This document shows, piece after piece, positions 6,707 through 13,200 of a stretch of DNA of 22,736 nucleotides. A program made the translations under genes and the position numbers. The stretch covers positions 312-23,047 of the forward strand of contig PCVV01000016.1 of the NCBI GenBank assembly GCA_002762735.1, given 5' to 3'. Position 1 is the stretch's first letter, and every line of letters begins with the position of its first letter. This DNA comes from Candidatus Pacearchaeota archaeon CG11_big_fil_rev_8_21_14_0_20_30_13. Its GTDB lineage: Archaea > Nanobdellota > Nanobdellia > Pacearchaeales > GW2011-AR1. The notes under the pieces are model-generated. The model did not search any database. It had not been told where the DNA came from and saw nothing but the letters and a program-made list of their open reading frames with translations.

Positions 6707-6760
6707 TCCAATTAAAGCTCCAAGAAAGATCGCAATCCCAAAGTTAAGGAAATCCCTAAT
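6707..6760 (-). other. Unannotated N-terminal first helix of the MgtC protein, possible ATT start
   Basis: Reading in frame upstream of ATG 6706 gives IRDFLNFGIAIFLGALIG, the expected first membrane helix of MgtC proteins followed by the MQRE motif. The first codon, ATT at 6758-6760, sits 22-24 nt from the shared TATA box, where a leaderless start codon would be expected. It would be a non-canonical AUU start, or a mutated or misread ATG. Confidence 0.5.
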
Positions 6761-6778
6761 TAAAATTAAGAAAAAAAC

Positions 6779-6786
6779 TATATAAA
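6779..6786. promoter_or_regulatory. Shared divergent TATA box of ftsY and mgtC
   Basis: TATATAAA on the plus strand is centred 25-26 nt before ATG 6808 of ftsY. Its complement is centred about 23 nt before the proposed ATT start of mgtC at 6760. The core is self-complementary, so one box could drive both directions. Confidence 0.5.
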
Positions 6787-6807
6787 GAATTACAATCTCC
6801 CTTTTTA

Positions 6808-7911
6808 ATGTTCGGCAAATTAAAAGATAAGCTAAAATTATGGATAGGAAAGGTCTCTGAAGAAAATGAGACTTTTACAGAAACGAAAAGACCATTAGAA
6901 AAAATAAAAGAAACTTCTAAAAAAAAGGAAAAAGTAAAGCCTATCGAAGAACATATCTATGTTCAACCCGAAAAAAAGATATTTGATGAAGAAGAAAGAA
7001 AAGTGGGAGATAGAATTTCAGAAGATATAAATAAAGAAAAGAAACATTTTTTCAAGAGTATTTTTTCAAGTAAAAAAATAATCTCTTCTGAAGAGTTTGA
7101 AAAATATTCTGAAGAATTAGAGATGGTTCTTCTAGAAAATAATGTTGCATTAGAAGTTGCCGAAAAGATTATTTCAGAATTAAAAGAAAAAATTGTTGGA
7201 AAGGAATTAGACAAAAAAGATTTGGAAAATTTAATCAAAAAAAGTCTTGAAGAGATAATTAAAGAAGTCTTGGTTAAACCATTTGACTTAGTAAGAGAAA
7301 TAGAAGAGAAAAAGTCACCATATGTAATTCTCTTTTGTGGAACTAATGGTGCAGGGAAAACTACTTCTATTGCAAAATTTGCAAATTTGCTTAAAACCAA
7401 AAAAATCACTTCCGTTTTGGGAGCAGGAGATACCTTCAGAGCTGCGTCAATTGAACAGTTAAAAAAACACGGAGAAAATTTAGATGTGAAAGTTATCAGC
7501 CATGATTATGGGTCGGATCCTGCCTCAGTCGGATTTGACACCATTAAATATGCTGAAAAAAATAAAATTAAAGCAGTTTTAATAGATACTGCTGGAAGAA
7601 TGCACACTGCGAAAAATCTTCTAAAAGAAATGGAAAAAATCAAAAGAGTTTGCAAACCAGACAGAGTAATCTTTTTAGGGGAATCAATTACTGGAAACGA
7701 TTCAGTGGATCAAGTCAAGGCTTTCGATGAGACAATTGGAATTGATGGAATTATCCTCTCCAAAGCGGATATTGATGAAAAAGGTGGAACTGCACTTTCA
7801 GTAGGATACATCACAAAAAAACCAATCCTCTATCTAGGAACAGGACAGAAATATAAAGATTTAGAAAAGTTTGATAAAGAAAAATTTATTGAAAAATTGG
7901 GACTAAATTAA
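6808..7911 (+). CDS. ftsY: Signal recognition particle receptor FtsY
   Basis: A 367-residue SRP receptor GTPase that docks SRP-ribosome complexes at the membrane. Residues 1-90 are a charged, Lys/Glu-rich membrane-associating region; the N domain spans about 95-160 and the G domain 170-367. G motifs: GTNGAGKTT (178-186), DTFRAAS (208-214), DTAGRMHTAKNL (260-271), LSKADIDEKGG (317-327; canonical TKxD has Ser for Thr) and the closing GTGQKYKDLEKFD. The segment GESITGNDSVDQVKAFDE is typical of archaeal FtsY. The mRNA is predicted leaderless from the shared TATA box. SRP54 follows 40 nt downstream, so targeting GTPase and receptor are neighbours. Confidence 0.95.
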   Translation: MFGKLKDKLKLWIGKVSEENETFTETKRPLEKIKETSKKKEKVKPIEEHIYVQPEKKIFDEEERKVGDRISEDINKEKKHFFKSIFSSKKIISSEEFEKYSEELEMVLLENNVALEVAEKIISELKEKIVGKELDKKDLENLIKKSLEEIIKEVLVKPFDLVREIEEKKSPYVILFCGTNGAGKTTSIAKFANLLKTKKITSVLGAGDTFRAASIEQLKKHGENLDVKVISHDYGSDPASVGFDTIKYAEKNKIKAVLIDTAGRMHTAKNLLKEMEKIKRVCKPDRVIFLGESITGNDSVDQVKAFDETIGIDGIILSKADIDEKGGTALSVGYITKKPILYLGTGQKYKDLEKFDKEKFIEKLGLN

Positions 7912-7920
7912 AATCCAAAA

Positions 7921-7930
7921 ACTTAATAAT
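7921..7930 (+). promoter_or_regulatory. TATA-like box before SRP54
   Basis: ACTTAATAAT is centred 26 nt before ATG 7952, inside the short ftsY-SRP54 gap. It suggests SRP54 can be transcribed on its own, leaderless. Confidence 0.35.
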
Positions 7931-7951
7931 CAACTTATTACTTCTAAAAGT

Positions 7952-9322
7952 ATGCTAGAAAAACTTGGAAACGCTTTAAAAAAGGCAACGGATAAAATCT
8001 CCAATGCGATCTTTTTAGACAAAAATTTAGTAGACGGAATAGTCAGAGAACTCCAGAGAGCCCTAATTGAGGCAGATGTAAATATCCTTCTAATTAAAGA
8101 AATTTCAGAAAGATTAAGAAAAGTTGCTTTTGACGAAAAAATAAAAGGAATTGAAAAAAAGGAACATTTAATCAAAACCCTTCATGATGAGTTAAAAAGA
8201 ATTCTTGGTGAAAAAAAAGAACTAACCTTAAAAGAAAAATCCCAAATAAGAGTTATGCTCGTTGGACTATATGCTTCAGGAAAAACTACAACAGTTGCAA
8301 AGCTTGGAAATTATTTTCAAAAAAGAGGTAAAAAAGTTGCTCTTGTAGGACTGGACGTTTGGAGGCCAGCAGCAAAAGAACAACTCCTACAGCTTGGAGA
8401 AACAAACAACCTTCATGTTTTTACAGACTTAAAAGAAAAAGATCCTATAAAAATATGGAAAAAATTAAAACCAGAATTAAAAAAATTTGATTTAATCATT
8501 GTTGATACTGCCGGAAGACATGATTTAGATAAAGAGCTAATTCAAGAGATAGAAAAATTAGCTAAAGAAATTAAACCAGATGAAACAATTCTTGTTATGC
8601 CCGGAGATATTGGGCAAGCCGCAAAAAATCAAGCAGAGAAATTTTCTACAGCCTTGAAAATTACGGGGGTAATAATTTCAAGAATGGACTCAACGGCAAA
8701 AGGAGGAGGGGCTATTAGTGCTTGTACCGAAACAAAATCTGGAGTTTACTTTATTACAACAGGTGAAAAAATAAACGATCTAGAAACATTCAATCCAGAA
8801 TCTTTTTTATCTAGACTTCTTGGAATGGGAGATTTGAATGCGCTTCTTGAAAAGGTAAAACTTGCTTCTGATGAAAAAAATCAAAAAAAATTAGAGGAAA
8901 ATTTGAAAGAAGGAAAATTAACTTTAAACGACGTAATTGAACAAGTTAAATCAATGAATTCTATGGGCGGTTTCGAAAAATTAAAGTCAATGGTTCCTGG
9001 AATAAATAATGCAAAAATCCCGGAGAATGTTTTAGAAACTCAACAGAAAAAGGTTTCAAAATGGGAGCACATTATAAAATCCATGACAGAACATGAAAGA
9101 GAAAATCCAGAATCACTAAAAAAACAAACTTCGAGGATTGGAAGAATCGCCAAGGGAGCAGGAGTAACCTCTTCTGATGTTCGTGCTCTTCTGAAACAAT
9201 ATGGCCTGCTTCAATCAATGATTAAAGATGCTGGAGATTTGGACATGTCTAATGGAATGAATCCAAAAAAGATGCAAAAACTTTTAAAAAAATTCGGCCA
9301 TGGCGGAAAAATGAGACTGTAA
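7952..9322 (+). CDS. srp54: Signal recognition particle 54 kDa protein
   Basis: A 456-residue SRP GTPase that binds signal peptides and 7S RNA. The N domain covers about 1-90. G domain motifs: GLYASGKTTT (105-114), DVWRPAAKEQL (135-145), DTAGRHDLDKEL (185-196) and SRMDSTAKGGGAIS (243-256), then the closing TTGEKINDLETF. The methionine-rich M domain covers about 295-456, with MTEHERENPESL, RIGRIAKGAGVTSSDV and the ending MNPKKMQKLLKKFGHGG. Length is normal. The downstream membrane-protein gene starts 1 nt after its stop. The 7S RNA gene and SRP19 are not in this window. Confidence 0.96.
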   Translation: MLEKLGNALKKATDKISNAIFLDKNLVDGIVRELQRALIEADVNILLIKEISERLRKVAFDEKIKGIEKKEHLIKTLHDELKRILGEKKELTLKEKSQIRVMLVGLYASGKTTTVAKLGNYFQKRGKKVALVGLDVWRPAAKEQLLQLGETNNLHVFTDLKEKDPIKIWKKLKPELKKFDLIIVDTAGRHDLDKELIQEIEKLAKEIKPDETILVMPGDIGQAAKNQAEKFSTALKITGVIISRMDSTAKGGGAISACTETKSGVYFITTGEKINDLETFNPESFLSRLLGMGDLNALLEKVKLASDEKNQKKLEENLKEGKLTLNDVIEQVKSMNSMGGFEKLKSMVPGINNAKIPENVLETQQKKVSKWEHIIKSMTEHERENPESLKKQTSRIGRIAKGAGVTSSDVRALLKQYGLLQSMIKDAGDLDMSNGMNPKKMQKLLKKFGHGGKMRL

Positions 9323-9323
9323 A

Positions 9324-9692
9324 ATGAAAAAAGAAGAAATCACAATATTTCTCCTCATCCTAGGAACATTCATTTTAGTGCTTTTGCTAAATAAAAACTT
9401 CTTAAATTTAGTCTCAAAAGATTTTATAGGAAATTATATTCTTTTAATATCAATTACACTATTTATTTTAGGTTTTTCAAGTTTGCAGATCGAAAAAAAA
9501 GAATTAAAGATAGACCTGCTAAATTCTAGTTTATGGTTATTTGTCAGTTTCCTTTTGGGATTTAGTTACCTTGCATATCCCGAAAAAATCATTGGAGAAT
9601 TGAATCTGGGAAGCTTTAGTTTATGGGCTTTCATTGGAGGAATTCTTTACTTATTTCTTATTTTAATCAAAGAAAGAAGTCGATTAATTTAA
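9324..9692 (+). CDS. Four-helix membrane protein, unknown function
   Basis: A 122-residue protein with four hydrophobic segments (about 7-24, 38-56, 66-86, 95-115) and short charged loops; the ends KKEE and KERSR are probably cytoplasmic. It starts 1 nt after the SRP54 stop, so it is almost certainly co-transcribed. I recognise no family or catalytic motif. The link to SRP54 may be positional only. Confidence 0.7.
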   Translation: MKKEEITIFLLILGTFILVLLLNKNFLNLVSKDFIGNYILLISITLFILGFSSLQIEKKELKIDLLNSSLWLFVSFLLGFSYLAYPEKIIGELNLGSFSLWAFIGGILYLFLILIKERSRLI

Positions 9693-9719
9693 TTTTGTGA
9701 AACCAATTCCCCCAAAACC

Positions 9720-9729
9720 CTTTTATAAT
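9720..9729 (+). promoter_or_regulatory. TATA box of VKOR-bud32
   Basis: CTTTTATAAT is centred about 24 nt before ATG 9749, the leaderless spacing. Confidence 0.5.
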
Positions 9730-9748
9730 AAAAAAACTTTAAAAAATA

Positions 9749-10144
9749 ATGAAACACAAAATTTTAGTAATTATTTTAACAATTTGTTTAATCACATCCA
9801 TAGTTTTATCTTTTTTACCAACAAGCCAAATTTGCGGAGTGAGATCTGGATGTGAAGCAGTACAAAATTCCCCTTATAAAAATACTTTTGGGATTAACAA
9901 TGGATATCTCGGAATAATCGCTTTTTTTATTTTGCTCTCATTAACAATTTCTCACTTAAGAACTCCAAAAAGATATAAAAAGATTTTAATTTTTGCTGGA
10001 GTTTTGACAGGATCTATTATTGCATTCTTTTTTATTTGTCTACAAATTTTCGTAATAAAAGCTCTTTGCACATACTGCTTGGTAATTGATATTGGAATAA
10101 TTCTAGGACTTGTTTTAATTTTTCCCACAAAGAGAAAAAAATAA
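9749..10144 (+). CDS. VKOR-family thiol oxidoreductase
   Basis: A 131-residue integral membrane protein of the vitamin K epoxide reductase family, which in prokaryotes re-oxidises DsbA-like partners using quinone and so drives disulfide formation outside the cytoplasm. There are four hydrophobic helices. The loop cysteine pair is C29 and C35 in ICGVRSGCEAVQNSPY, and the active-site CxxC is C107-C110 in ALCTYCLV before the last helix. All four redox cysteines are present. There is no fused thioredoxin domain, so a separate periplasmic-side partner is expected. The stop TAA shares its last base with the ATG of bud32 (TAATG), so the two are translationally coupled. Confidence 0.9.
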   Translation: MKHKILVIILTICLITSIVLSFLPTSQICGVRSGCEAVQNSPYKNTFGINNGYLGIIAFFILLSLTISHLRTPKRYKKILIFAGVLTGSIIAFFFICLQIFVIKALCTYCLVIDIGIILGLVLIFPTKRKK

Positions 10145-10755
10145 TGGCAAAAAAAATTTTTAATCGTGGGGCAGAAGCTTTGATATATTTTGATGGAAAA
10201 CAAGTAATAAAAGAAAGAACCCCAAAAAGTTATCGACTTCCAGAATTAGATAAAAAAATAATCAAAAGAAGAACAAAATCGGAAACTAAAATTCTAAAAA
10301 AAGCTTCATCAATCTCAAATGTTCCTTGTCCCAATGAATCTAAAAAAGAAGGAATAATTTTAATACCTTTGATAGAAGGAGATAAACTTTCTGAAAAATT
10401 GAATTCATATGAAAAGAAAAAGCAAATTGAAGTAATGAAAAAAATAGGAAAAGAAACTTCTAAGATTCATAAAGAAGGAATAATTCATGGAGATCTAACC
10501 ACTTCAAATATGATCCTAAAAGGAAATGAGGTTTATATCATAGATTTCGGACTCGGATCTTTAAACGGAAAAGATGAACAAAAAGGGGTAGATATTCATC
10601 TTTTAAAAGAAGCCCTTGATTCAAAACATTTTGAGAATTCAAAAAATCTTTTCTTGGCTTTTAAAAAAGGATATGAATCTCTAAACAAAAATGAATCCAA
10701 AAAAGTTTTCGAAAAACTCAAAAAAATAGAAAAACGTGGAAGATATAAGTATTAG
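10144..10755 (+). CDS. bud32: Bud32 kinase/ATPase of the KEOPS complex
   Basis: A 203-residue Bud32 (PRPK-like) atypical small kinase, which works with Kae1 in making the t6A modification on ANN-decoding tRNAs (such as the tRNA-Thr in this window). Family markers: RGAEALIYF near the N-terminus, Lys23 in VIKERTPKSYR, the second-motif Glu47, catalytic loop HGDLTTSNM (115-123), DFGLGS (134-139), the VDIHLLKEAL helix, and the C-terminal RGRY signature at 198-201. It is a stand-alone Bud32; many archaea have a Kae1-Bud32 fusion. It overlaps VKOR by one base. Confidence 0.95.
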   Translation: MAKKIFNRGAEALIYFDGKQVIKERTPKSYRLPELDKKIIKRRTKSETKILKKASSISNVPCPNESKKEGIILIPLIEGDKLSEKLNSYEKKKQIEVMKKIGKETSKIHKEGIIHGDLTTSNMILKGNEVYIIDFGLGSLNGKDEQKGVDIHLLKEALDSKHFENSKNLFLAFKKGYESLNKNESKKVFEKLKKIEKRGRYKY

Positions 10756-10790
10756 AAATTAATTTTTTATTTATAAAAAGCACATAAATC

Positions 10791-10798
10791 CTTATAAG
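10791..10798 (+). promoter_or_regulatory. TATA box of the 166-residue orphan
   Basis: CTTATAAG (palindromic) is centred about 25 nt before ATG 10820. A second A/T-rich box, TTTATAAA near 10770, lies further upstream. Confidence 0.5.
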
Positions 10799-10819
10799 TT
10801 TAGAACATTATTCAAAAAT

Positions 10820-11320
10820 ATGTGGAATTCCTTTGAAGAATGGGCAAACACTATAGAAAATTTAGACTTAGAAATTTTTCATAACTCAAAAAAAAATAGG
10901 AAAGAAATTTATGATAAAACAGGTATTTGGTCTCACGCGTACGCCAGAATTTATGAAACTCCTTATGAAGAAGTTATCAATCCCCTATTAATTCCAAATA
11001 ATTATTTTAAAATTCCTTTAATTGGAATTAGTTATGAACAAAAACCAGAATATTCCTTTTCTTCAGCTCATAAATTTAGTCAAATAGGAAAAGAAGAAGA
11101 GATTGATCTATTTTATACAAGCAAATTTAAAGAATCAATTGAAACTAAATTTGGAAAATTAACCACCTTTGTCACTTTCTTTTCAGCAGGTAATTTTCAT
11201 TCTGAAATAAAAGGAATTCCAATAATGAGCTCTTTAGTAGATTTTGGAAAATATTTAATACAAAGCAGAATAAAAGCAAATTTAACTGCTGCAGGAAACA
11301 GAATAAATTTTTTGCTATAG
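10820..11320 (+). CDS. Hypothetical protein of 166 residues
   Basis: I recognise no family. The protein is soluble, starting MWNSFEEWANTIENLDLEIF, rich in aromatics and Lys/Glu, with several predicted beta segments (LIGISYEQ, KLTTFVTFF) and an alpha-helical C-terminus. There are no cysteines and no obvious catalytic motif. A good TATA box at leaderless spacing supports expression. It lies just before tRNA-Gln and its duplicated 3' end, so it may belong to an accessory segment. Confidence 0.6.
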   Translation: MWNSFEEWANTIENLDLEIFHNSKKNRKEIYDKTGIWSHAYARIYETPYEEVINPLLIPNNYFKIPLIGISYEQKPEYSFSSAHKFSQIGKEEEIDLFYTSKFKESIETKFGKLTTFVTFFSAGNFHSEIKGIPIMSSLVDFGKYLIQSRIKANLTAAGNRINFLL

Positions 11321-11325
11321 AATTG

Positions 11326-11342
11326 AATAGCCCCTCCAGGAT
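11326..11342 (-). repeat. Duplicate of the tRNA-Gln 3' end (17 nt)
   Basis: AATAGCCCCTCCAGGAT here is identical to positions 11390-11406, which are the T-arm and acceptor 3' end of tRNA-Gln plus 2 flanking bases. The copies are 64 nt apart, and the DNA between them is far more GC-rich than the surroundings. It resembles an attachment-site remnant or a decayed partial tRNA. Confidence 0.75.
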
Positions 11343-11391
11343 CCTTGAAAAGGTCCTCGCACCCCTTGGTGTCGAACGTAGTTCGAATCAA

Positions 11392-11464
11392 TAGCCCCTC
11401 CAGGATTCGAACCTGGGTCTCAAGCTTCAAAGGCTTGCATACTTGACCACTGTAATAAGGGGCT
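11392..11464 (-). tRNA. tRNA-Gln (anticodon TTG)
   Basis: Complete 73-nt cloverleaf on the minus strand. Acceptor stem AGCCCCT/AGGGGCT, a weak 3-bp D stem TAC/GTA, anticodon stem CAAGC/GCTTG with loop CTTTGAA (anticodon TTG, reads CAA), T stem CCAGG/CCTGG with loop TTCGAAT, discriminator A; CCA is not encoded. A TTTTAAAA box lies about 28 nt upstream on this strand. The gene's 3' end is repeated 64 nt further downstream. Confidence 0.93.
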
Positions 11465-11592
11465 TTATAGATTTTTAACACTTAATTCATTTTAAAACCT
11501 TTTTGTTCACAATGTTTCTATAACACTAATTCTATCTTATTCTGCTTCGGGATTGTTAACCAACCTTCCTTCATGCAAATGTCATTTTAACT

Positions 11593-11614
11593 AAGAAACA
11601 GGGAACTGTTTCTT
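11593..11614. other. Perfect 9-bp hairpin with GGAA tetraloop
   Basis: AAGAAACAG-GGAA-CTGTTTCTT is a perfect inverted repeat with a GNRA-type loop. It sits in the 229-nt non-coding stretch between tRNA-Gln and the 74-residue gene, about 80 nt before that gene and upstream of its TATA box. It could be a regulator site or part of an RNA. I see no other gene in 11465-11693. Confidence 0.4.
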
Positions 11615-11664
11615 TAACTAAATAATTCTAACTCTATACTTTCACTTTAAAATTTTGATGAATG

Positions 11665-11674
11665 AATATAAAAT
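11665..11674 (+). promoter_or_regulatory. TATA box of the 74-residue protein
   Basis: AATATAAAAT (frame AATATAAAAT at 11665-11674) is centred about 25 nt before ATG 11694. Confidence 0.45.
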
Positions 11675-11693
11675 AAAAAAGATAAATTAAGTT

Positions 11694-11918
11694 ATGGAAA
11701 AAGCAATCGTCTATTGCCCTAGGCAAAAGATTTTTTTCAAAAACTTGTTTGTTGAGAGATACATTGTTCCTGCAGAGGAATTTTTACTTTCAAGAAAAAG
11801 CAAGTTAGAAGTAAACATTTTAGAGGTTGTCGGAGAAAAAGCTTTGGTACTTCTACCAAAGAGAATGGCTAAAGGGGAACGAAACACCATATTAATTGAT
11901 ATGAATTACATTAAATAA
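11694..11918 (+). CDS. Hypothetical protein of 74 residues
   Basis: A small soluble protein, MEKAIVYCPRQKIFF then ERYIVPAEEFLLSRKSK and a strand-rich middle (EVNILEVVGEKALVLLPKR). It looks like a compact beta-rich fold, but I recognise no family. It has its own TATA box at leaderless distance and converges with the ParA-like gene, the stop codons being 1 nt apart. Confidence 0.6.
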   Translation: MEKAIVYCPRQKIFFKNLFVERYIVPAEEFLLSRKSKLEVNILEVVGEKALVLLPKRMAKGERNTILIDMNYIK

Positions 11919-11919
11919 A

Positions 11920-12711
11920 TTAGAATGCCGAGATATAGAAAAGCTCACGATTGACCTCTTGCCTTTTAGGAGATATGTTTTGAAATATTTCTTTAATCCT
12001 AAAAGGTTTATACTTCTCTCCAGATAGACAAGCTGCAAGTTTCTTGTACTCGATGCTTAAATCAGATTTAGGTTTAAGGAAAGTAGAAGGAATAAAATAA
12101 TACTGAGATTTTAAAACACTTAAATCATGAGGAATTACAGCAAGAACTGGAACCTCACTTGTTCTTTCAATTTCTCCAATACTAAGCTCAAATTTATTAT
12201 TGTAAACTTTATTTAAAATCAATCCAGAAATAGGAGTTCCTCTTTTTTTTGCAAGAGCAATTGCCTTAAGGGTCATTGTAAGGGTGGAATAATCAGGAGT
12301 CGAAACAACAAATAGTTCATCTGAGGACAAAATAGTTGCAAGTGTTTCATTATTTAAAGAAGGAGAAGAATCAATTAAAATAAAGTCATATTTGTTTCTT
12401 AATGGTCTTATTTTATCTTTAAGTTTTAAAGGATCAAATTCTTTTTTTGGATATACCGAAGCTGGAATTATATCAAAACTCTCAAGATTGTGAATTGCCT
12501 CTTCAACAGGAATATCTCCATTTAGAACATGATGAATTGTTTTATCTGGATTAATTACATTTAAATGAATTCCTAAATTTGGGGCAGAAAAATTTGCATC
12601 AACTAAAAGAACCTTTTTCCCGAATGATGCCAACGCTGCTCCTAACGAAACAACACTCGAAGTTTTTCCAACACCCCCCTTTAAACTTAAAATTCCAATC
12701 ACCTTTCCCAT
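11920..12711 (-). CDS. ParA/MinD-family ATPase
   Basis: A 263-residue deviant-Walker ATPase. MGKVIGILSLKGGVGKTSS carries the signature-Lys Walker A (KGGVGKT, about 10-16). KVLLVDANFSAPNLGIHL is the switch I region, FILIDSSPSLNNET is Walker B with switch II, and ILNKVYNN gives the base-binding Asn. The frame is open upstream to a GTG at 12771, but ATG 12711 matches the family start and lies 25 nt from a TATA box. It is an orphan: no ParB-like partner or MinC/MinE lies nearby, and the C-terminus (QEVNRELFYISAF) is only weakly amphipathic. Chromosome partition or polar positioning of some cargo is plausible; the cargo is unknown. Confidence 0.85.
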   Translation of the reverse strand: MGKVIGILSLKGGVGKTSSVVSLGAALASFGKKVLLVDANFSAPNLGIHLNVINPDKTIHHVLNGDIPVEEAIHNLESFDIIPASVYPKKEFDPLKLKDKIRPLRNKYDFILIDSSPSLNNETLATILSSDELFVVSTPDYSTLTMTLKAIALAKKRGTPISGLILNKVYNNKFELSIGEIERTSEVPVLAVIPHDLSVLKSQYYFIPSTFLKPKSDLSIEYKKLAACLSGEKYKPFRIKEIFQNISPKRQEVNRELFYISAF

Positions 12712-12730
12712 TTGTAAATTAGAAAAAGAT

Positions 12731-12740
12731 AATTTAAATA
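12731..12740 (-). promoter_or_regulatory. TATA box of the ParA-like gene
   Basis: TATTTAAATT on the minus strand is centred 25 nt before ATG 12711. It supports this start over the upstream GTG. Confidence 0.5.
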
Positions 12741-12774
12741 CCTTCTCATGATTCAGAGAAAAGCCTATCACAAG

Positions 12775-12785
12775 CTTTAAAAAAG
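12775..12785 (+). promoter_or_regulatory. TATA box of uS15
   Basis: CTTTAAAAAAG is centred 25 nt before ATG 12805, the leaderless spacing. Confidence 0.45.
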
Positions 12786-12804
12786 AAATTTACAACTAAA
12801 TAAC

Positions 12805-13170
12805 ATGGTAACTGAAACAAAAGAAGAATCAAAATCAAAAGTAAAGAAAATGAAAGAAAAAAAGAAATTAACACAAAAGGAGTTTGAAGAAAAAGTTAGA
12901 GAATTTGGAAAAGAAGGTCTTACTTCTGAAAAGATTGGTCAAAAGTTGCGAGATGAAGGGATTCATCCTAAAGAATATACTGGAAAGATCTCAAAAATAT
13001 TAGGGGAATTGTACAAAAATCCTGATTTAAAAAATGTAGAAGCCAAACTAGAGAAAGTTAAAACACACTCAAAAAAACACAAACAAGATAAAAGAGCAAA
13101 AAGAGAAAAAGATCGAATTTTCTCGCAATTAAGAAAGTTGAAAAAATATTTTGGAATAGAAATTAAATAG
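12805..13170 (+). CDS. rps15: Small ribosomal subunit protein uS15
   Basis: A 121-residue archaeal/eukaryotic-type S15, which binds 16S rRNA at the platform. The archaeal core is visible: EFGKEGLTSEKIGQKLRDEG, then the IHPKEYTGKISKILGE segment and a C-terminal four-helix part ending RIFSQLRKLKKYF. It is shorter than typical archaeal uS15 (about 150), and the usual N-terminal extension is replaced by a Lys/Glu-rich stretch. The DHH nuclease gene follows 30 nt downstream, an S15-RecJ neighbourhood also found in other archaea. Confidence 0.87.
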   Translation: MVTETKEESKSKVKKMKEKKKLTQKEFEEKVREFGKEGLTSEKIGQKLRDEGIHPKEYTGKISKILGELYKNPDLKNVEAKLEKVKTHSKKHKQDKRAKREKDRIFSQLRKLKKYFGIEIK

Positions 13171-13200
13171 TCTTGTTCCTTTTTTTGGTTTTGATTTAAA

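Noticed and set aside
6963..7409. 148-residue minus-strand frame
   Set aside because: Ser/Phe-rich antisense shadow of ftsY.
11343..11389. Second complete tRNA in the GC-rich patch
   Set aside because: A 3' acceptor copy is present, but no matching 5' acceptor, D arm or anticodon arm could be drawn.
11197..11481. 94-residue minus-strand frame across tRNA-Gln
   Set aside because: It reads through the tRNA and the antisense of the 166-residue gene; no protein-like features.
12712..12771. GTG-started extension of the ParA-like protein
   Set aside because: It would place the TATA box inside the coding region; MGKVIGILSLKGG at ATG 12711 is the normal ParA start.
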